Assembly (NCBI GenBank): GCA_035623615.1
Contig: DASPTB010000050.1
Span: 1 to 20,438, forward strand
Direction of reading: 5' to 3'
Source: DASPTB01 sp035623615
Lineage (GTDB): Bacteria; Actinomycetota; UBA4738
DNA length: 20,438 nt
In this document: positions 14,501 to 20,438 of the stretch, in pieces
Position numbering within the stretch: position 1 is the stretch's first letter
Layout: each line of letters begins with the position of its first letter
Made by a program: the position numbers and the translations under genes
Notes under the pieces: model-generated
What the model was told of the DNA's origin: nothing
The model's database searches: none
Seen by the model: only the letters and a program-made list of their open reading frames with translations

Positions 14501-14506
14501 TAGAAT
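14501..14506 (+). promoter_or_regulatory. -10 box of the NfeD-family gene
   Basis: TAGAAT is one base from TATAAT and is followed by eight bases and the ATG at 14515. No ribosome binding site is present, so a leaderless mRNA starting at the ATG is likely. Confidence 0.55.
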
Positions 14507-14514
14507 CTGTGTCG

Positions 14515-15852
14515 ATGTGCCCCGCCCGCTCCTCCCGCTGCGTTCTCGCGCGTCTGCCGATCGCCCTGGTCGTCGCCGGAGCGCTCGCCCTCGGCGCGGG
14601 GCCGGCAGCCGATGCGCAGCCGTCGCCGGCGCCCTCCGTCGACATCGTGAAGGTGCAGGGAACGATCGATCCGGCGCTCGCGGGCTACGTCCGCGACACG
14701 ATCGCCGATGCCGAGCGGCTCCATTCCACGGTCATCCTGCAGATCGATTCCGGAGGCTCGTACGGGACGCAGGCACAGCAGCTCGCGCGGTTCGTCCGTC
14801 ACGCGACCGTTCCCGTCGTGGCGTGGGCCGGGCCGGCGGGCGCAACCGTGCAGGGAGGAGCGCTGTTCCTTTTCTACGCGTCCTCGCTCGCGACGATGGC
14901 GCCTGGCGCCGGGATCGGCCCCGCGCGGCCATACGACCTGTCGGTGCGCGCCTCGCACGAGGACCCGAAGACCGTGCGAGCGAACGGTCTGGCGCTGATC
15001 GCGCTGGGCCCGGGCGCAGGTGCGACGACCTCCGGCGTCGCGAGGCTCGTCACGGGAGCCGAGCTTCCCGCGGGCCCGGCCAAGGCCGCGGGCGCGGTCG
15101 CCATGATCGCTCCAGACATCCCGACGATCCTCGAACAGCTCGACGGCCGCACCGTCCGGACGGCCGCGGGGCCGGTGACGCTCGCGACCCTCGACAAGCC
15201 CGGGCGCCCGGTGTTCGTCCGTTTCCACGAGATCGGACCCTGGGCGCGGCTGCTGCACGCCGTCAGCACGCCCGTCGCGGTCTACGTCCTGTTGGTGCTC
15301 GGCGTCTGGGGGCTGGCGTTCGAGCTGACGCAGCCGGGGTTCGGCCTCGCCGGCATCGGGGGGACGCTGTTCGTGGTCCTCGCCGCCTACGGCCTGACGG
15401 TGGTGCCCGTGCACTGGCTCGGCGTCGCCGTTCTGCTCGGCGGCATCGGCTTGCAGGGACTGGACGTGATCCTCGGCAAGTTGGGCTGGCTCACGGGGAT
15501 CGGGACGGCGGCCTTCGCCGCCGGATCGGCGCTCGCATGGTGGGGGGTCGCGCCCAATGCCGACGTGCCGGCCTGGCTCATCGTCCTGATGACCGTCTCG
15601 GGGTTCCTGCTGTTCGGCTTCGGGTTCACCGTGGCGCTCAGGGCCCGCGAGCGGGTTCGCTCGGCGCAGATCGGGCTCGTCGGCCTGGTGGGCGAGGTCC
15701 GCAGCGACCTGAATCCCGAGGGCGGGGTCGAGGTGAAGGGGGCCCTGTGGCGGGCGCGCTCCAACAACGGGAGCATCCCGCGAGGGACGAAGGTCCGGAT
15801 CAGGGGCGTCGACGGGCTGATCCTGCGCGTTGAGCCCGAACCCGGCGAATAG
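14515..15852 (+). CDS. Long-form NfeD family membrane protein, ClpP-like domain possibly inactive
   Basis: 445-residue protein with the full NfeD plan: signal peptide (about 1-34), a ClpP/SppA-like extracytoplasmic domain (about 42-235), four to five membrane helices (about 250-370) and a C-terminal NfeD OB-fold domain (about 385-440, with LVGLVGEVRSDLNPEGGVEVKG). NfeD proteins work with SPFH proteins such as flotillins in membrane organisation, and the long form is a serine protease. Here the stretch that normally holds the Ser nucleophile reads GPAGATVQGGALFLF (106-120) and contains no serine, and the middle of the domain looks shortened, so protease activity may be lost. No SPFH partner gene is adjacent. 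ATG at 14515 is preferred; an in-frame GTG at 14509 is the alternative. Confidence 0.85.
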   Translation: MCPARSSRCVLARLPIALVVAGALALGAGPAADAQPSPAPSVDIVKVQGTIDPALAGYVRDTIADAERLHSTVILQIDSGGSYGTQAQQLARFVRHATVPVVAWAGPAGATVQGGALFLFYASSLATMAPGAGIGPARPYDLSVRASHEDPKTVRANGLALIALGPGAGATTSGVARLVTGAELPAGPAKAAGAVAMIAPDIPTILEQLDGRTVRTAAGPVTLATLDKPGRPVFVRFHEIGPWARLLHAVSTPVAVYVLLVLGVWGLAFELTQPGFGLAGIGGTLFVVLAAYGLTVVPVHWLGVAVLLGGIGLQGLDVILGKLGWLTGIGTAAFAAGSALAWWGVAPNADVPAWLIVLMTVSGFLLFGFGFTVALRARERVRSAQIGLVGLVGEVRSDLNPEGGVEVKGALWRARSNNGSIPRGTKVRIRGVDGLILRVEPEPGE

Positions 15853-15935
15853 GGTCGAAGCGGCACGTTCTTCGCCAGAGGGCGCGAACGGACCCCGCGC
15901 ATCCAGCGGCTTCACTCCCCCGAGGACCGGGCCGA

Positions 15936-15941
15936 TATCTG
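15936..15941 (+). promoter_or_regulatory. Weak candidate -10 box of the response regulator
   Basis: TATCTG is followed by six bases and the ATG at 15948. The final T of TANNNT is missing, but spacing agrees with the other leaderless starts and there is no ribosome binding site. Nothing else was seen in 15853-15935. Confidence 0.3.
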
Positions 15942-15947
15942 CTCCGG

Positions 15948-16400
15948 ATGACGGACCCTCGGCCCTCTCGGATCCTCGCGGTCGACGACGACCCGGACCT
16001 GCTGCTGTTGCTCAGGTCCGCGTTGCAGGGCGACGGCCACGAGACCATCGTCGCGTCGAACGGCCGTGCGGCGCTCGACCTGATCGGCGAGCAGGAGCCC
16101 GACGTGGTGCTGCTCGACCTGATGATGCCGGTGCTCGACGGCTGGGGCGTGTTGCGGTCGCTCGCCGACCGGCCCGACGGGCTCGGTCGGCCGCGCGTCA
16201 TCGTTCTGTCGGCCAAGACGGCCGACGAGGACATCGCCCGAGCGTTCGAGCTCGGCGCGACCGAGTATGTCGTCAAGCCGTTCGACCCGGCACGCCTGCT
16301 CGGCACCGTGCGGGAGGTCCTCGACCTCACCGACGAACAGCTGCACACGCGCCGCGAGGAGACCATGTCCTCGCTCGGCCGCCGCGACGTCGCGTCCTGA
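15948..16400 (+). CDS. Single-domain response regulator (CheY-like receiver)
   Basis: 150-residue receiver domain with no output domain. Acidic pocket residues D13/D14 (AVDDDP), phosphoacceptor D57 in LLDLMMPVLDGW, S88 in VLSAKT and K110 in VVKPF are all present, so it should be phosphorylatable. After the receiver (to about 120) a charged helical tail of about 30 residues remains. Such proteins act through protein-protein contacts or phosphorelays. No histidine kinase is adjacent, making it an orphan here. The whiB gene follows after 174 bases in which I see no gene. Confidence 0.92.
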   Translation: MTDPRPSRILAVDDDPDLLLLLRSALQGDGHETIVASNGRAALDLIGEQEPDVVLLDLMMPVLDGWGVLRSLADRPDGLGRPRVIVLSAKTADEDIARAFELGATEYVVKPFDPARLLGTVREVLDLTDEQLHTRREETMSSLGRRDVAS

Positions 16401-16574
16401 CGTCTCCACGCCGCCGGCGAGTCCCCTCGGGCCGCCTGTGTCGATTGTGTGGCGGCGCGCCGACGCGCGGAACCCCGTCAATCCCGACGCCGTCCTTCAC
16501 CGAACAACAGTCGAAGGATGCACCACGAATCACGGGCAGGGTCCCCACCCACCCGGAGGAGGCGAGCGTCGGAA

Positions 16575-16859
16575 GTGGCCACCGAGAAGTGGGAGTACGG
16601 ATGGCAATGGCGCGCCGCGTGCAGAGGGCGCGACGAGAGTCTCTTCTTCCCCCCCAGCCGGTTCGAGCGCGCGGATGAGAAGCGCGCCCGTGAGAAGACC
16701 GCGAAGGACCTCTGCGCGGTGTGCCCCGTCCAGGTCGAGTGCCTCGAGTATGCGCTTCGCATCCGCGAGCCGTACGGCGTCTGGGGCGGCCTGAACGAGC
16801 AGGAGCGACGGAGGCTTCTCCGCCAGATGGACGAGGAAGGCCTGCAGCCGGTCGAGTGA
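16575..16859 (+). CDS. WhiB family iron-sulfur transcriptional regulator
   Basis: 94-residue actinobacterial regulator that binds a [4Fe-4S] cluster and usually acts with the main sigma factor. The four ligand cysteines are C16, C47, C50 and C56 (C-x2-C-x5-C for the last three), followed by the family turn GVWGG in EPYGVWGGLNEQERR and a basic C-terminal region. WEYGWQWRAAC before the first cysteine is typical. It lacks an AT-hook, so it is not WhiB7-like; closest guess is a WhiB1/WhiB2-type, not certain. The GTG at 16575 is preferred because GGAGGAGG lies at 16555-16562 and the protein begins just before the conserved part; an ATG near 16518 would add 19 unconserved residues. No clear -10 box was found in 16401-16574. 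Confidence 0.9.
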   Translation: MATEKWEYGWQWRAACRGRDESLFFPPSRFERADEKRAREKTAKDLCAVCPVQVECLEYALRIREPYGVWGGLNEQERRRLLRQMDEEGLQPVE

Positions 16860-16922
16860 CGGTCGGTCCGGCACCGGATCAGGTCGCGATTCGCGTCCGC
16901 CGACGGCGCCTCGCCGATCGAG

Positions 16923-16928
16923 TACGGT
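16923..16928 (+). promoter_or_regulatory. Candidate -10 box of the RidA-like gene
   Basis: TACGGT is followed by eight bases and the GTG at 16937. It lies in the 77-bp gap after whiB and suggests a separate leaderless transcript. Confidence 0.4.
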
Positions 16929-16936
16929 GGTTCCCC

Positions 16937-17398
16937 GTGAACGTCGACGAACGGCTTGCCGAGCTCGGCATCGAGCTTCCCCCTGCGCCTGCCGCGCTCG
17001 CCGCGTACGTCCCCGTCGTCGTGGCCGGAGGGTTCGCGTTCGTTTCGGGCCAAGTTCCACTGGACGCCGGAACCGTAACCTTGACGGGAAAGCTCGGCGC
17101 TGACGTCGACGTCGAGCGGGGAGCCGCGGGGGCGCGTCGCTGTGCGCTGCAGGCGCTCTCGGCGCTGCGGGCCGAGCTCGGGTCGCTCGACCGGATTCGC
17201 CGGGTGGCTCGCGTGGGCGTGTTCGTCGCGTCGGCCACGGGCTTCACCGACCAGCCGAAGGTGGCGAACGGTGCGAGCGAGGTCCTCGTGGACGTGTTCG
17301 GCGACGCAGGCCGCCACGCGCGCGCGGCGATCGGCGTGGCGGAGCTGCCGCTCGGGGCGGCGGTCGAGGTCGAGCTCACCGTCGAGCTCGAGTCGTAG
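16937..17398 (+). CDS. RidA/YjgF family protein
   Basis: 153-residue member of the YjgF/YER057c/UK114 superfamily; RidA members hydrolyse reactive enamine/imine intermediates released by PLP enzymes. Visible features are FVSGQVPLD near residue 37, KLGADVDVERGAAGARRCALQAL, RVGVFVASATGFTDQPKVANGAS and the C-terminal RAAIGVAELPLGAAVEVE, which contains the conserved arginine corresponding to the catalytic one. It is longer than the 130-residue archetype and belongs to the RidA-like subgroup with the GVAELPLG ending, whose activity is less well known. The GTG at 16937 fits the TACGGT box; the frame stays open upstream through whiB, but that part is not real protein. Confidence 0.85.
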   Translation: MNVDERLAELGIELPPAPAALAAYVPVVVAGGFAFVSGQVPLDAGTVTLTGKLGADVDVERGAAGARRCALQALSALRAELGSLDRIRRVARVGVFVASATGFTDQPKVANGASEVLVDVFGDAGRHARAAIGVAELPLGAAVEVELTVELES

Positions 17399-17477
17399 GG
17401 GTCGTTCTTTCGGCACGGCACCTCGCTCCGGGGTACTGTCCACTCGAGTCAAAGGGAACTCGTTCAGCCGGCCTCGA

Positions 17478-17885
17478 TCACCGGTCAGCGAAGCCCGCGA
17501 TAGACATGGCCTCCTCCCGGTCGTGGCATGCGTGGATGGCCACGATCCGGCCATCACGAACAGTCATCACGTCGAAGTTGCGGTCGTCGGCCTTTCGGGC
17601 CCTGACGGCGTCGAGCCCTGGGGTTCGAACAACCACCACCGCTCGTTCGCCCTCCGCGAGCACCTCCTCCAACTGCGACCGGAACCCTCCGTGAAGCTGG
17701 CGTTGCAGCGCGACCTCGAACTCGGGTCGTCCATGGCATACCTTCGGTGAGGGGTCCGGCTCGCTCGGGTCCAGGTAGGTCCACTCCAGATCGGGGTCAA
17801 CGAACTCGAGCATCGCGTCGATGTCACCCTCCGAATAGGCCTCGTATGCCCTGCGGATGAGCGCGGCAGCATCTTCACCGGCCAT
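17478..17885 (-). CDS. SnoaL-like / NTF2-fold protein
   Basis: 135-residue cone-shaped alpha+beta barrel protein of the nuclear transport factor 2 superfamily. The N-terminal helix segment LIRRAYEAYSEGDIDAMLEFVDPDLEWTY (in part) is the usual signature, followed by GRPEFEVAL, strands around VLAEGERAVVVVRT and the C-terminal DVMTVRDGRIVAIHACHDREEA. Members include isomerases, cyclases and many proteins of unknown role, so no reaction is assigned. ATG at 17885 has AAGGGGG four bases upstream, one of the few canonical ribosome binding sites here. The gap to the RidA-like gene (17399-17477) shows no strong structure. Confidence 0.85.
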   Translation of the reverse strand: MAGEDAAALIRRAYEAYSEGDIDAMLEFVDPDLEWTYLDPSEPDPSPKVCHGRPEFEVALQRQLHGGFRSQLEEVLAEGERAVVVVRTPGLDAVRARKADDRNFDVMTVRDGRIVAIHACHDREEAMSIAGFADR

Positions 17886-17961
17886 GATTCCCCCTTGCTC
17901 GAGTGTCGCCGCCTATTCTCCGCCACAGAGCGTCAGAACGGAGGCTGGGACGGAAGCGGTA

Positions 17962-17977
17962 CGAAGTCCCGACTTCG
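17962..17977 (-). terminator. Short hairpin after selB
   Basis: CGAAGT (17962-17967) and ACTTCG (17972-17977) pair around a four-base loop, two bases beyond the selB stop codon at 17980-17982. It may end the selA-selB transcript, although no T-run follows. Confidence 0.35.
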
Positions 17978-17979
17978 GG

Positions 17980-19899
17980 TCAGCCGCGCGGGACGCGGAC
18001 GTCGCCGACGCGGCGCGTGACCCCCCTGGCGTCGAGCAGCTCCAGCAGCGGAACCGCGTACTTCCTGCTGGTCCCGAGCGACTGCCGGAAGGCGGACACG
18101 GTCAGTCCGTCCGGCCCGGCGCCTTTCGCGACCGCCTCGGCCCGCGCGACCACCGCGGGCGTCATCACCAGGTCGGGCCCGACGCGAACCAGCCGGCCCT
18201 CCGCGCAGACGGCCTGGACGAGCTCGGCGTCGAACCCCGAGACGGCGAGCTCCTTCAGCGTGGGGGGTGCGAGCTCGTCGGCACCGACCGCGGCGACCAA
18301 CCGGTCGGCGCGGTCGGTCCCCTGCGTCCGGACCCGGTGGGCCGGGCGGCGAATCGCGGTGCCTTCGCGAGCGACGCGACCCTCACCGAGCTCGCGGACG
18401 ACGAACGCCTCCGAGAGCGCTGGGTCGGCGAACGCCGGATGTGCCTCGGTGAGCGCCGCGCGGGTCTGGGCGACGTCCATGCCGGTCCGGAGCGGGTGGT
18501 CGCGGTGGTACGCGTCCAGCGCATCGAGGAGCGTCTCGGTGGCCCGCGCGGCTGCGGCGGCCGAGAGGAGCCAGCCACCCGCGGGCGTCGCGCCGGCGGG
18601 TGCCGTCGCGACGCCCGTCGTCAACCGAAGCTCGTCGGCGCGTACCACTTCGTCCCGCGCCAGCAGGACCGCCGGCGCCTCCTCCCGGGTCGCGGCGTCG
18701 AGCTCGCGCAGGTGAGCGGTCTCGGTGCGCGCCCGGCCAGGGGGGAAAGGGTCGACGACGCGGCCGCCCGCGACGGTCGCGCGCCGCCCGCTGTCGCGCA
18801 CGACGAAACGCTCGTGCAGGTCGAGCACCAGGGGGTGCGCCAGCGTGATGCGCGCGAGGCGGCCCGGGTCGCGGCGGCGGGGGACCCCGCTCCGGGGAGG
18901 GCCGTTCCCGGGCGCGTCCTCGTCCGGGTAGAGCCGCAGCCGGGCGTCGCGCTCCGCGGATCCTGCGTAGATCTTGAACGCCCCGCGCTCGCTCAGCGGA
19001 ACCGTTCGTCCGCGCACCGGTTCGATCCACGCGTCGAACGAGGAGACGGCGCGCCACTGTCCCGGCAGCGCGAGGACGTCGCCGCGGCCGATGTCGGCGG
19101 TGGTCGTTCCGACGAGGTTCACGGCCACGCGCGAGACCGCCCGCGCGCGCTCGATCGGCTGTTTGTGCGTCTGCAGTCCACGGATGCGAGCCCCGACGCC
19201 GGCGGGCAGGAGCGCCGCCTCGTCGCCGACGGCGAGTTCGCCCCCGGTGAGCGTTCCGGTCACGACCGTGCCCGCGCCGCGGATGGTGAACACGCGGTCG
19301 ACGAACAGGCGCGGCCGCCCCGTCGACTCCGGATCGGGGGCCGCCCCCACCATGTCGTCCAGCGCCGTGCGGACGTCGTCGATCCCCTCGCCGGTGTGCG
19401 AGGAGCACGCGACCACGCGCGCGCCCGCCAGGCTCGTGTCCGCGAGCCGGTCGTGCACCTCGGCCCTGCGCGCCGCGAGCGCCGCGTCGTCCACGAGGTC
19501 GCGCTTGGTGAGGACCACCAGCGCGCCCTGCGGCCCGAGCACGTCGACGATCTGCAGGTGCTCCTCGGACTGCGGCTTCCATCCTTCGTCCGCCGCCACG
19601 ACGAACAGCACGAGCCGCACCGGCCCCATCCCGGCGAGCATCGTGCGGATCAGCCGCTCATGGCCCGGCACGTCGACCAGACCGATCTCGCGTCCCGACG
19701 GCAGCGTGGTCCACGCGAACCCGAGGTCGATCGTCAGCCCGCGGCGCTTCTCCTCCTCGAGCCGATCGGGATCCATGCCGGTGAGCCGGTGCACGAGCGC
19801 GGACTTGCCGTGGTCGACGTGACCGGCGGTGGCCACGACGTGCGCCGCGCCGCCGGCCGAGGTGGGCGGTTCCGCCGGCGGCTCCGCGGCGGAGGTCAT
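17980..19899 (-). CDS. selB: Selenocysteine-specific translation elongation factor
   Basis: Brings selenocysteyl-tRNA to UGA codons marked by a SECIS element. The protein has 639 residues. An Ala/Pro-rich N-terminal extension (1-20) is followed by the GTPase domain: G1 GHVDHGKS (26-33), the RGLTIDLGFA switch region typical of SelB, G3 DVPGH (76-80) and G4 TKRD (131-134). EF-Tu-like beta-barrel domains 2-3 follow (FTIRGAGTVVTGTL), and winged-helix domains fill the C-terminal third, ending in FRQSLGTSRKYAVPLLELLDARGVTRR, the typical SECIS-binding WH segment. The ATG overlaps the selA stop codon (ATGA), so translation is coupled. The RGLTIDLGF segment and winged helices separate it from EF-Tu. 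Confidence 0.95.
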   Translation of the reverse strand: MTSAAEPPAEPPTSAGGAAHVVATAGHVDHGKSALVHRLTGMDPDRLEEEKRRGLTIDLGFAWTTLPSGREIGLVDVPGHERLIRTMLAGMGPVRLVLFVVAADEGWKPQSEEHLQIVDVLGPQGALVVLTKRDLVDDAALAARRAEVHDRLADTSLAGARVVACSSHTGEGIDDVRTALDDMVGAAPDPESTGRPRLFVDRVFTIRGAGTVVTGTLTGGELAVGDEAALLPAGVGARIRGLQTHKQPIERARAVSRVAVNLVGTTTADIGRGDVLALPGQWRAVSSFDAWIEPVRGRTVPLSERGAFKIYAGSAERDARLRLYPDEDAPGNGPPRSGVPRRRDPGRLARITLAHPLVLDLHERFVVRDSGRRATVAGGRVVDPFPPGRARTETAHLRELDAATREEAPAVLLARDEVVRADELRLTTGVATAPAGATPAGGWLLSAAAAARATETLLDALDAYHRDHPLRTGMDVAQTRAALTEAHPAFADPALSEAFVVRELGEGRVAREGTAIRRPAHRVRTQGTDRADRLVAAVGADELAPPTLKELAVSGFDAELVQAVCAEGRLVRVGPDLVMTPAVVARAEAVAKGAGPDGLTVSAFRQSLGTSRKYAVPLLELLDARGVTRRVGDVRVPRG

Positions 19900-20438
19900 C
19901 CCTGGTCGAGCGCGTAGCGGATGGCGCGCGCCAGGCGCTCGTCGTCCGCGGGCGGGACGGCCCGCAGGTCGAACGTCACCTCGCCGTCGCCGGTCCGGCA
20001 GAACACGGAGGGGCGCCCGAGCCGCAGGCGCGCAGCGAGCTCCTCGGGCGCCGCCGACGGCAGGCGCACCGCCGCCGACGCGATCCCATGCCCGGGCAGC
20101 GACCCGCCGCCGAACGCGGCCTCGCTCGCGCGTGCCTCGGCGCCGTCGAACCTGCGCGCGAGCGCGTTCGCGCGCGCGCGCAGCGACCGGGGCGATGCGG
20201 AGAGCATCGTCCACAGGGGAAGCTCGCTCCGGCGCCCGGTCGCGTGCAGGCGAAGGGTCGCCTCGAGGGCAGCGACGTTCATCTTGTCCATGCGAACGGC
20301 CCGTGCGATCGGGTTCGACCGCAACCGCGCCACGAGGCGCGCGTCGCCCGCCGCGAATCCGGCTTGCGGGCCGCCGAGGAGCTTGTCGCCCGAGAAGCAG
20401 ACGAGCCCCGCGCCCGCGCGGAGCGCCTCGACCACCGT
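19896..20438 (-). CDS. selA: L-seryl-tRNA(Sec) selenium transferase, 3' part
   Basis: PLP enzyme that converts seryl-tRNA(Sec) to selenocysteyl-tRNA(Sec) using selenophosphate. Only the last 180 residues are in the window; the gene runs off the right edge, so its 5' end is missing. FSGDKLLGGPQAG contains the lysine that carries PLP, followed by RMDKMNVAALEATLRLH and the C-terminal small domain with LPGHGIASAAVRLP and GRPSVFCRTGDGEVTFDLRAVP, all family features. It overlaps selB by four bases. selD and the tRNA(Sec) gene are not in the window and may lie further right. Confidence 0.95.
   Translation of the reverse strand, partial: TVVEALRAGAGLVCFSGDKLLGGPQAGFAAGDARLVARLRSNPIARAVRMDKMNVAALEATLRLHATGRRSELPLWTMLSASPRSLRARANALARRFDGAEARASEAAFGGGSLPGHGIASAAVRLPSAAPEELAARLRLGRPSVFCRTGDGEVTFDLRAVPPADDERLARAIRYALDQG

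Noticed and set aside
14385..14645. N-terminal extension of the PBP
   Set aside because: The open frame overlaps the divergent NfeD promoter and coding region and has no protein-like features; GTG at 14384 directly precedes the cytoplasmic tail and membrane helix.
12159..15833. Open frame over 1,200 codons on the plus strand opposite the PBP
   Set aside because: Arginine-rich, no domain, antisense to the PBP and out of frame with the NfeD gene; a GC-content artefact.
17886..17979. tRNA(Sec) or SECIS-like element next to selB
   Set aside because: The only structure is a 6-bp hairpin after the selB stop. There is no long extra arm, no UCA anticodon loop and no downstream selenoprotein frame.
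1..20438. Mobile elements, CRISPR arrays, prophage, toxin-antitoxin or biosynthetic cluster
   Set aside because: No transposase, integrase, regularly spaced repeats or cluster of linked specialised enzymes was seen; the genes are mostly conserved core functions.

Overview
This GC-rich window is most likely a chromosomal housekeeping segment from an actinobacterium (Actinomycetota). The lineage call rests on a WhiB iron-sulfur regulator, a class A penicillin-binding protein with PASTA repeats, an SRP RNA gene directly ahead of dnaX, frequent GTG/TTG starts, and many genes whose TANNNT -10 box lies only 5-9 bases before the start codon, as expected for leaderless transcripts. Combinations such as selA-selB, dnaX directly joined to recR, a stand-alone rpsD beside tRNA-Pro and a three-cysteine S4 suggest a lineage away from the well-studied genera. 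No species can be named from the sequence alone.

Layout. 73-2842: SRP RNA, dnaX and recR, a replication/repair block on the plus strand. 2886-5877: an MFS exporter (minus) diverging from degV (plus) across a 48-bp gap that holds two mirror-image promoters, then a divergent PlsY-like membrane protein. 5965-8258: lysC and asd, the first two steps of the aspartate pathway; lysC has a credible internal start for a separate regulatory subunit. 8282-9375 (minus): a small MazG-like protein, ribosomal protein S4 and tRNA-Pro(CGG). 9450-11914: a GT4 glycosyltransferase (plus), a membrane-anchored metallophosphoesterase (minus) and a YqeY/GatB-like protein (plus). 11973-15852: the PASTA-containing PBP (minus) diverging from a long-form NfeD protein (plus). 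15948-17398 (plus): a single-domain response regulator, a WhiB protein and a RidA-like protein. 17478-17885 (minus): a SnoaL/NTF2-fold protein. 17980-20438 (minus): selB and the 3' part of selA, the selenocysteine insertion machinery, cut by the right edge.

Coding density is very high. No stretch over 300 bases lacks a gene, and I saw no insertion sequence, prophage, CRISPR array or other mobile element. I did not find a clearly new multi-gene system. The points most worth attention are the mirror-image leaderless promoters between the MFS gene and degV, the degV/PlsY-like pairing with degenerate acyltransferase motifs, an NfeD-type protein that appears to lack its protease nucleophile, the internal lysC start, and the selenocysteine operon, which implies selenoproteins elsewhere in the genome.
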